A stretch of 14,385 nucleotides of DNA from Treponema sp. (lineage in GTDB: Bacteria; Spirochaetota; Spirochaetia; Treponematales; Breznakiellaceae). Under the pieces are notes generated by a model, which was not told where the DNA came from, searched no databases, and saw only the letters and a list, made by a program, of their open reading frames with translations. Numbering within the stretch: the first letter of the stretch is position 1; each line of letters starts with the position of its first letter. The stretch spans positions 1 through 14,385 of the forward strand of contig JAIRLK010000095.1 in assembly GCA_031259515.1 (NCBI GenBank). The letters run 5' to 3'. This document shows positions 1 to 5,281 of the stretch, one piece after another. Position numbers and translations under genes: made by a program.

Positions 1-54
1 GGGCACAATTCTGCGGATCAGTGACTCCTTTCCCTCCTCGAAACCGCCAAATTT

Positions 55-100
55 GGCCATTTAGAGGCTATTTTTATATCCCACCCCGGCTCAAATGGCC
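55..100. repeat. Inverted repeat in the left intergenic region
   Basis: GGCCATTT at 55-62 is the exact reverse complement of AAATGGCC at 93-100, with 30 bases between. An alternative pairing of ATTTA (59-63) with TAAAT (101-105) plus GGC/GCC also exists, so an RNA from here could fold in two ways. I see no convincing gene in bases 1-197. The function is unknown and chance is possible. Confidence 0.3.
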
Positions 101-135
101 TAAATGTAAAATTGCTGAAGCGCCGCATCTTTGGT

Positions 136-169
136 TTGACAAAAGTCGTTTTTTTTGCCAGACTTTAAT
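136..169 (+). promoter_or_regulatory. Possible rubredoxin promoter with an over-long spacer
   Basis: A perfect TTGACA lies at 136-141 and a TTTAAT (five of six to TATAAT) at 164-169. The spacer is 22 bases, well beyond the usual 16-18, so this is not a standard sigma-70 pair. Either one element is fortuitous or an activator is needed. Confidence 0.25.
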
Positions 170-190
170 TACGTTGAGTTTTTAACGTAA
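169..190. promoter_or_regulatory. Perfect 7-bp palindrome next to the rubredoxin ribosome-binding site
   Basis: TTACGTT (169-175) and AACGTAA (184-190) are exact reverse complements around an 8-base spacer. The right arm ends on the two A residues that begin the AAGGAG Shine-Dalgarno (189-194). It could be a dimeric repressor's operator over the transcription start, or an mRNA hairpin limiting ribosome access. No specific regulator is recognised. Confidence 0.4.
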
Positions 191-203
191 GGAGTAGATG
201 AGA

Positions 204-365
204 ATGCAAAACTATGTATGCAACGTATGCGGGTACGTGTACGATCCCGCGTCCGGAGACCCCGACAGCGGGATAGCCCCCGGTACGCCCTTTGAATCCA
301 TTCCGGATAGTTGGGTCTGCCCAGTCTGCGGCGTCGGTAAAAATGATTTTTCTCCGGCAGTATAA
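204..365 (+). CDS. Rubredoxin
   Basis: This is a small soluble one-electron carrier of 53 residues, the normal size for the family. It holds iron on four cysteines, in CNVCG (C6, C9) and CPVCG (C39, C42). The typical core between them (YVYDPASGDP, GIAPGTPFE, DSWVC) is intact. The ATG at 204 is chosen because AAGGAG at 189-194 lies 9 bases upstream; the in-frame ATG at 198 would leave only 3. In anaerobes rubredoxin commonly feeds electrons to oxygen- or superoxide-detoxifying enzymes, but no such partner is encoded in this window. A 7-bp palindrome touches its ribosome-binding site and a strong hairpin follows four bases after the stop codon. The identification is very secure; the redox partner is unknown. 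Confidence 0.96.
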   Translation: MQNYVCNVCGYVYDPASGDPDSGIAPGTPFESIPDSWVCPVCGVGKNDFSPAV

Positions 366-390
366 AAAGCCCCGGCGCGTGCCGGGGTAT
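366..390. terminator. Strong hairpin after rubredoxin
   Basis: CCCCGGC (370-376) and GCCGGGG (381-387) form a 7-bp GC stem with a GCGT loop directly behind the rubredoxin stop. On the plus strand it is followed by TATAAAA, with no T-run. On the minus strand it is followed by CTTTTTATA. It may end rubredoxin transcription, reduce read-through into the next gene, or stop leftward transcripts. Confidence 0.5.
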
Positions 391-407
391 AAAAGCGAGG
401 CGATGCG

Positions 408-698
408 GTGCTTTCCAGAGACGATTTTATTTTTACCATAGGATATGACGGCGACGCGGCGGTGGTTGACGGGCAGGCCAAACGGCGGTATGGCTCTTTG
501 TCCACCGCCGGTCTGACGGAAAAGGGCCTTTTCCGCGCCGCCTATTCTTCCGCGATCTATTCCAAAGATCCCGGGGAACTCCAAACCGTACTGGATGCCT
601 ACAACAAAGTTTCCGGCTCCTCTTTTACCGCCGCATCTCCTCTGGACCGCCTGTTTGGGGTTTTTCCCGTAACCGTTAAGCGGACTATGACGCTGTAG
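408..698 (+). CDS. Small hypothetical protein, 96 residues
   Basis: I do not recognise this gene. The GTG start at 408 is preferred because GAGG at 397-400 sits 7 bases upstream and an in-frame stop at 390 leaves no upstream ATG. The protein has no cysteine, no membrane segment and no signal peptide, so it should be a compact cytoplasmic protein. It opens with a hydrophobic strand-like stretch (FIFTIGYDGDAAVVDG, residues 8-22). A basic KRRYG (25-29) and a helical middle (LFRAAYSSAIYSKD, 41-54) follow, and it ends in RLFGVFPV. It begins 42 bases after rubredoxin, with a hairpin between, so the two may share a transcript with attenuation. Base composition matches its neighbours. The reading frame could be questioned because it is short, but its start signals and composition favour a real gene. 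Confidence 0.6.
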   Translation: MLSRDDFIFTIGYDGDAAVVDGQAKRRYGSLSTAGLTEKGLFRAAYSSAIYSKDPGELQTVLDAYNKVSGSSFTAASPLDRLFGVFPVTVKRTMTL

Positions 699-706
699 GA
701 GTTTTT

Positions 707-728
707 GTAAAAAGGCGGGTTTTTTTAC
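707..728. terminator. A/T hairpin at the convergent orf96/glmS junction
   Basis: GTAAAAA (707-713) pairs with TTTTTAC (722-728) around a GC-rich loop, nine bases after the small gene's stop codon. The T-run on the plus strand makes it a possible terminator for rightward transcription, but the stem is nearly all A-T and so weak. Confidence 0.3.
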
Positions 729-735
729 CGGAGAG

Positions 736-766
736 GCTATTCCAAAACTTCAGTTTTTGGAACAGC
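736..766. repeat. Palindromic element between orf96 and glmS
   Basis: GCT (736-738) and TTCCAAAA (740-747) pair with TTTTGGAA (755-762) and AGC (764-766), with one mismatch and a 7-base loop. There is no T-run on either side, so it is a poor intrinsic terminator. Its outer arm reads GGGAAGCTGTTCC on the minus strand, resembling the GGGAGCCTGTTG arms of the palindromes at 8594-8642 and 13603-13636. I take it as a distant member of the same repeat type. Confidence 0.45.
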
Positions 767-833
767 TTCCCTGGATTTAATGGAAAAACCGGGCTTTTTT
801 CGATTTTTTTTACCTGCTCGCCACCCCCTCAAC

Positions 834-2675
834 TTACTCAACCGTAACCGATTTGGCTAGGTTCCGGGGTTTGTCTGGGTCCAGGCCTCGCTGAACCGCG
901 CAGTAATAGGCGTAAAGCTGGCAGGGGATCACCGAGAGGATGGGCGTCAGGCTGTCCTCCGTCCGGGGGATACGGAAGACTTCGTCTGCGGTTTTGTCGA
1001 AGTAATCCACGCCGTCGTAGGTGATCACCAGGGCAGCCGCGCCCCGTGCCTTCACCTCTTTGATGTTGGAATCCATCTTGTCAAAGAGGGCCGTCTGGGT
1101 ACAGATGGCGACTACCAGGGTGGACGTGTCCACCAGGGCGATAGGACCGTGTTTGAGTTCCCCGGCGGCAAAAGCCTCGGAATGGGTATAACTCACCTCC
1201 TTCAGCTTCAGGGCGCTTTCCAGACTCACGGCGTAATCAAAGAGACGGCCCATGAAGAACACCTTGGTCTTGTTGAACTGCCGGGAAGCGAAACGTTGAA
1301 TGTTTTCCTGGGCCGAGAGGATGCGGGTGGCGTGGCCGGAAAGCTGTTCTAGGGCTTCGATATGGCTTGTCAGCTCGTTTTTAGCGATCACCCCCCGGAG
1401 CATACCGAACTGCAAGGCTATAAGATAGACGCACATGAGCTGGGTGGTAAAGGCTTTGGTGGAGGCCACGGCGATCTCCGGGCCGGCCCAGGTATACATC
1501 ACCAGGTCCGCTTCCCGGGCCAGGGTTGAGCCTACCACGTTGGTGATGGCAATGATACGGGCGCCGGCTTTCCGGGCCATGCGCATGGCCGCCAGGGTAT
1601 CCGCCGTCTCACCGGACTGGCTTATAATAATGAAGATATCTTTTGGATCGGAGAGGGGGTTCCGGTAGCGGTACTCAGAGGCGATCTCCGCGTCGGCGGG
1701 AATCTGGGCGAAATATTCGAAGGCGTGCTTGCCGATGACCCCAGCGTGCCAGGCGGTACCGCAGGCGGCGATAACCACCCGGCGCGCCTCGGCCCAGGAC
1801 GCGTCAAAACCGATTTCCTCCAGATTAATCGATGTGCCGCCCTCGTTCTTGAGCCGGGCCCTGAGAGTATCGGTTAGGGCTTTGGGCTGCTCGTTGATCT
1901 CCTTGAGCATGAAGTGTTCGTAGCCGCCCTTCTCCGCAGCTTCGGCATCCCAATCAACATGGCTCTTCTCTTTTTGAAGGCTCTGCCCGTCTTCATTGAA
2001 GAACTCCACCCGGTCCCGGTACAGCACCGCGATCTCCCGGTCCGCCAGGTAGTACACGTCCCTGGTGTGTTCCAGCAGGGCCGGCACATCCGAGGCGATG
2101 AGGTTTTCGCCCTGGCCCGCGCCCACCACCAAGGGGCTTTCCTTGCGTACCGCGATGATGCGGTCCGGATCGCTTTCGCAGATGATGCCCAGGGCGTAGG
2201 ACCCCTCCAGCCGCTTGAGGGCTTCGGTTACTGCCTGTAAAAGGTCGCCATTGTAATGGAAGTCGATGAGATGGGCCACTACTTCGGTGTCGGTCTCGCT
2301 CCGGAAGACGACCCCATGAGCCTCAAGCCAGGCCTTCAGTTTGGCGTGGTTCTCGATGATTCCATTGTGAACCACCGCTATCTTGCCTGACACATCCGTA
2401 TGGGGATGGGAGTTGATGTCCGAAGGCTCCCCGTGGGTAGCCCACCGGGTATGGCCTATGCCCATGACCGCGTTCAACCCGCCCTGTCCCGTTTCGGAGG
2501 CGATTTTATCTTCCAGGGACGGTAACGCACCCTTGGATTTACGGACCAGGAGACCCGCCTGCCCCAGGACCGCGATTCCCGCCGAGTCATAACCCCGGTA
2601 TTCCAGCCGTTTAAGGCCGTTTAGCAGGACCGGGACCGCTTCTTCATTACCTATGTATCCAACAATGCCGCACAT
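834..2675 (-). CDS. glmS: Glutamine--fructose-6-phosphate aminotransferase (isomerizing)
   Basis: GlmS makes glucosamine-6-phosphate from fructose-6-phosphate and glutamine in the cytoplasm, the first step towards UDP-GlcNAc. The protein has 613 residues, close to the usual 609. Cys2 is the N-terminal nucleophile of the glutaminase domain (about 1-240), which also shows GHTRWATHG (74-82), NGIIEN (104-109) and SETDTE (126-131). Two SIS domains follow, with CGTAWHAG (305-312), SQSGET (352-357), STKAFTTQL (405-413) and GELKHG (505-510). The C-terminal LAKSVTVE carries the catalytic lysine (K608). The start lies 5 bases after the cupin stop codon and has no Shine-Dalgarno of its own, so translation is probably coupled to the cupin gene. 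I see no glmS ribozyme or other leader, because upstream is coding sequence. Confidence 0.98.
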   Translation of the reverse strand: MCGIVGYIGNEEAVPVLLNGLKRLEYRGYDSAGIAVLGQAGLLVRKSKGALPSLEDKIASETGQGGLNAVMGIGHTRWATHGEPSDINSHPHTDVSGKIAVVHNGIIENHAKLKAWLEAHGVVFRSETDTEVVAHLIDFHYNGDLLQAVTEALKRLEGSYALGIICESDPDRIIAVRKESPLVVGAGQGENLIASDVPALLEHTRDVYYLADREIAVLYRDRVEFFNEDGQSLQKEKSHVDWDAEAAEKGGYEHFMLKEINEQPKALTDTLRARLKNEGGTSINLEEIGFDASWAEARRVVIAACGTAWHAGVIGKHAFEYFAQIPADAEIASEYRYRNPLSDPKDIFIIISQSGETADTLAAMRMARKAGARIIAITNVVGSTLAREADLVMYTWAGPEIAVASTKAFTTQLMCVYLIALQFGMLRGVIAKNELTSHIEALEQLSGHATRILSAQENIQRFASRQFNKTKVFFMGRLFDYAVSLESALKLKEVSYTHSEAFAAGELKHGPIALVDTSTLVVAICTQTALFDKMDSNIKEVKARGAAALVITYDGVDYFDKTADEVFRIPRTEDSLTPILSVIPCQLYAYYCAVQRGLDPDKPRNLAKSVTVE

Positions 2676-2680
2676 ACTGT

Positions 2681-3025
2681 TTAATGGGTTACGATAAAGG
2701 CGTTAAAAACCAGAGGACTGGTTCCCGAATTACTGATCCCGTGATACGCGCCGTTTCCGGTGATCATCACGTCTCCTTTCTTAACCGGAACTTCCGTTCC
2801 GTTGTCATTCGCCCTACCGGTTCCTTCCAGAAAGACAAAATATTCGGTTTCCCCTTCATGCGGATGACATCCTATGGACGAACCCGGAGACAGGGCTATC
2901 TCCGCCGCCAGGCGGATGTTTTTTTGGGCGCCCCCTTCCACAAAATGCGTAAAGACAACCGTCCCTTCCCCGTTTCTGAGCCGCTCTTTCGATTCAACGT
3001 TCATCTCGTTTCTGTGTACAATCAT
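2681..3025 (-). CDS. Small single-domain cupin (cupin_2 type)
   Basis: This is a one-domain cupin beta-barrel of 114 residues. Motif 1 matches exactly: G48, five residues, H54-P-H56, four residues, E61, six residues, G68. Motif 2 follows as G84 to N99 with H95. H54, H56, E61 and H95 are the usual metal ligands, so a divalent metal site is likely intact. The proline of motif 2 is replaced by glycine, in TGNGAYH. The ATG at 3025 is preferred over the in-frame ATG at 3040 because AAGAGG (3032-3037) then lies 6 bases upstream. It is the first gene of a likely two-gene operon with glmS. The substrate is not readable from the sequence; a sugar-related role is only suggested by the neighbour. Confidence 0.88.
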   Translation of the reverse strand: MIVHRNEMNVESKERLRNGEGTVVFTHFVEGGAQKNIRLAAEIALSPGSSIGCHPHEGETEYFVFLEGTGRANDNGTEVPVKKGDVMITGNGAYHGISNSGTSPLVFNAFIVTH

Positions 3026-3061
3026 ACTATACCTCTTCATCTAAAAATACCGCAGGCCGCA

Positions 3062-3091
3062 TTTTAAGCTATTGTTTTCAAAAGGTATACT
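3062..3091 (+). promoter_or_regulatory. Possible promoter of the FliL-like gene
   Basis: TATACT at 3086-3091 is a good -10 (five of six). The best -35 is a weak TTTTAA at 3062-3067 with an 18-base spacer. The predicted transcription start would fall at about 3098, next to the ATG at 3100, which has no Shine-Dalgarno. Confidence 0.35.
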
Positions 3092-3099
3092 ACCAAAAG

Positions 3100-3645
3100 A
3101 TGAAAATGAATCATATACTGGGGAGGATGAGAAGAGCGGGATACGACAGAAGGATACGACAGCGGGAAGAAGAAGCCTCCCGGCGCGGGAAGGCGGTATA
3201 CCGCGTTTTGATGTGGATAGCGGCCGCCCTGGCGCTGGTTCTGCTTGCGGGAACCCTGTACGCGCTTGTTTTCCGTTCCGGCAGGGCGGAGCCGCCGCTC
3301 CAGACACGGGGAAGCGCCCTGCTTCAATCCGCCACAGACGGCGGCGTTTTTACCGGCATAGGCCGGCTCCGCGCCGCCACCGCCGGCCCTGAACCGGTAA
3401 CCGTGATACTGTCTATTGTTTTTCCCTATCCGGCGGACGACAAACCCTTTACGGAAGAGCTGGCATCTCAAATCGTGAATTTTAGAAGTACCACGCATGA
3501 ATACTTTGCATCTTTGACAGCGGAAGAACTGCGGCGTAAAGACGATGCTTCGATAAAGGCGGAAATACTGCGCCGGTATAATCCGCTGCTCCGGCTTGGG
3601 CAGATAAAAACGCTCTATTTTAGTGAATACCTTGTAATTGAATAA
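3100..3645 (+). CDS. Orphan FliL-like membrane protein
   Basis: The 181-residue protein has a short basic N-terminus rich in Arg and Glu (1-33). One membrane segment follows (about 34-58, VLMWIAAALALVLLAGTLYA), then a linker and a C-terminal domain (about 99-181). That domain follows the FliL plan: a leading strand (VTVILSIVFPY), a helix, SLTAEELR (138-145), a second helix and a final strand ending YFSEYLVIE. FliL proteins sit at the base of the flagellum around the stator units. Here no flagellar gene is adjacent, so this is probably a second FliL-type copy outside the main flagellar operon. The start is uncertain: ATG 3100 has no Shine-Dalgarno, and the GGGGAGG at 3120-3126 directly abuts the ATG at 3127, which is too close. 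Assignment rests on pattern resemblance and is moderately sure. Confidence 0.72.
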   Translation: MKMNHILGRMRRAGYDRRIRQREEEASRRGKAVYRVLMWIAAALALVLLAGTLYALVFRSGRAEPPLQTRGSALLQSATDGGVFTGIGRLRAATAGPEPVTVILSIVFPYPADDKPFTEELASQIVNFRSTTHEYFASLTAEELRRKDDASIKAEILRRYNPLLRLGQIKTLYFSEYLVIE

Positions 3646-3723
3646 GAACCCGCGCAGGGTAAAATGCGTGGGAGACTTCCCCCGCCGCCGAACCGCTCCC
3701 AGCGGCCGCAAACTCCATGGTCA

Positions 3724-3751
3724 TTGTAAAAATATTCATTCTATCTATACT
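3724..3751 (+). promoter_or_regulatory. Citrate synthase promoter
   Basis: TTGTAA (3724-3729, four of six) and TATACT (3746-3751, five of six) are separated by 16 bases. Transcription would start at about 3758, inside the open frame that runs upstream of citrate synthase. This rules out starts further upstream and leaves the ATGs at 3773 and 3788. Confidence 0.6.
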
Positions 3752-3787
3752 AAACAGAATGTATATTTATGTATGGGGGCCTTCTTA

Positions 3788-5140
3788 ATGGAGAATGTAG
3801 GGCGCTGTATATCCAGAATAGCCGGAAACGATTATATCCACTCAGATCTGTACGACAAATTCAGCGTCAAACGGGGACTCCGCAACGCGGACGGGACGGG
3901 CGTACTCGTAGGATTGACTCGTATAGGCGATGTCCACGGTTATATTATGGAGGAAGGCGAAAAAATAGCGGTGGACGGCAAGCTGTTTTACCGGGGCATA
4001 GACGTGGAAGAACTTATTAACGCCGCCGTTGCCGAAGGCCGTTACGGTTTTGAGGAAACGGTTTATCTTCTCCTGTACGGTTCCCTGCCTGCCCGGGAAC
4101 AGCTTGAGGAGTTTTGCTCCCTCATGGGGCGGAATCGGGCGCTGCCGAAGAATTTCGCCGAAGACAGCATCATGAAGGCCCCGTCCCGGGACATCATGAA
4201 TAAGCTCGGACGTTCGGTTCTGACCCTGTACTCTTACGACGACGACCCGGAAAATCTCTCCCCGGAGAACGTACTCCGTCAATGTTTAGAGCTTATTGCC
4301 CGGTTTCCCACCATTACGGCCTATTCTTACATGGCAAAGAAACATTACTACGACCATGAAAGCCTTATCATCCATTTGCCGGAATCAACCTGCCAGAGCG
4401 CCGAGACTATCCTTTCCCTTATCAGGCCGGACCAGAAGTTTACCCGTCTGGAGGCGGAAATCCTCGATCTGGCCCTGATACTCCATGCGGAACACGGGGG
4501 AGGGAACAACTCTACCTTTGCGGTCCACCTGGTTTCCTCGGCGGATACGGACACCTACGCGGCCCTTACGACGGGCATCAATTCCCTCAAGGGATTTAAG
4601 CACGGAGGCGCCAACATCAAGGTGATGGGCATGATGGAGGACATTAAGGCGCATGTTGCCCATTGGGACAGCGAAGATGAGGTGTCCGCTTACCTGGCAA
4701 AGATACTCCGGGGCGAAGCCTATGACGGCCGGGGCCTGGTTTACGGCCAGGGCCACGCGGTATACACCAAGTCCGATCCCCGGGCGGTACTTCTGAGGAA
4801 CAAGGCCGCCCTGCTTGCGGTAGAGAAGCGTCTTACCGATGAATTCAACCTGTACTGTCTTATTGAGCGGCTCATGCCCGCGGTCTTCAAGGCGGTCAAA
4901 GGCTCGGATAAGGACATCTGCGCCAATGTGGACTTCTACTCCGGCTTTGTCTACAAGCTGCTGGGCATACCTTCGGAACTGTTTACCCCCCTGTTCGCGG
5001 TGAGCCGCGTCGCGGGGTGGTGCGCACACCGGCTGGAGGAGATCATCTCCGGTGGACGCATCATCAGGCCCGCTTACAAGTGCGTCCAGCCGCGTTTCAC
5101 CTATGTCCCTATGAACGAACGGAAAAACGAGCAGGTGTAA
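3788..5140 (+). CDS. gltA: Citrate synthase
   Basis: The enzyme condenses acetyl-CoA with oxaloacetate to citrate. In anaerobes it typically serves glutamate synthesis rather than a full cycle. From the ATG at 3788 the product has 450 residues, within the family range. The three catalytic residues are visible: H272 in KHGGAN, H323 in YGQGHAVY, and D382 in NVDFYSG. PRFTYVP lies near the C-terminus. This is the standard (Si-type) citrate synthase fold, not the homocitrate-like Re-type. The frame stays open back to 3638, but a promoter at 3724-3751 excludes that extension. ATG 3788 is preferred because GGGGG at 3775-3779 lies 8 bases upstream; ATG 3773 would add five residues. It is transcribed alone and converges on the EF-G-like gene. 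A 2-methylcitrate synthase role cannot be excluded by sequence, but no propionate genes are nearby. Confidence 0.93.
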   Translation: MENVGRCISRIAGNDYIHSDLYDKFSVKRGLRNADGTGVLVGLTRIGDVHGYIMEEGEKIAVDGKLFYRGIDVEELINAAVAEGRYGFEETVYLLLYGSLPAREQLEEFCSLMGRNRALPKNFAEDSIMKAPSRDIMNKLGRSVLTLYSYDDDPENLSPENVLRQCLELIARFPTITAYSYMAKKHYYDHESLIIHLPESTCQSAETILSLIRPDQKFTRLEAEILDLALILHAEHGGGNNSTFAVHLVSSADTDTYAALTTGINSLKGFKHGGANIKVMGMMEDIKAHVAHWDSEDEVSAYLAKILRGEAYDGRGLVYGQGHAVYTKSDPRAVLLRNKAALLAVEKRLTDEFNLYCLIERLMPAVFKAVKGSDKDICANVDFYSGFVYKLLGIPSELFTPLFAVSRVAGWCAHRLEEIISGGRIIRPAYKCVQPRFTYVPMNERKNEQV

Positions 5141-5171
5141 GGCGGGGTTTCTTCTTCCTGCCAAACCCGCC
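5141..5171 (+). terminator. Hairpin directly after citrate synthase
   Basis: GGCGGG (5141-5146) and TTT (5148-5150) pair with AAA (5163-5165) and CCCGCC (5166-5171), with one bulged G. It begins right after the stop codon. There is no T-run behind it, so termination would depend on stem strength or another factor. Confidence 0.45.
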
Positions 5172-5184
5172 CGCTCAGGAGCCT

Positions 5185-5213
5185 AAAAAACCGTCCGGGG
5201 TTTTCCCGGACGG
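5185..5213 (-). terminator. Intrinsic terminator of the EF-G-like gene
   Basis: CCGTCCGGG (5191-5199) and CCCGGACGG (5205-5213) make a 9-bp perfect stem with a 5-base loop. Read on the minus strand, the stem is followed at once by six T residues (AAAAAA at 5185-5190), the classic intrinsic terminator. It lies about 70 bases past the EF-G-like stop codon. An outer AGGAG/CTCCT pairing (5177-5181 with 5217-5221) is also possible. Confidence 0.8.
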
Positions 5214-5281
5214 CGCCTCCTTATCCTAACAGGTGAATAGAAAAATCCGCAGCAACTTAAAACGGTAAAGGCTCTGTTTCT

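Noticed and set aside
1..64. Possible tail of an upstream gene (plus strand, stop at 62-64), and another open frame ending at 183
   Set aside because: Only about 20 and 60 residues are visible, neither looks like a known C-terminus, and one runs through the rubredoxin promoter region. The evidence is too weak.
2676..2700. A glmS ribozyme upstream of glmS
   Set aside because: The sequence ahead of glmS is the coding end of the cupin gene and only five bases are non-coding, so there is no room for the ribozyme.
3064..3711. A 215-codon open frame on the minus strand
   Set aside because: It is antisense to the FliL-like gene and crosses the citrate synthase promoter. Its translation is rich in Arg, Gly and Pro with no domain.
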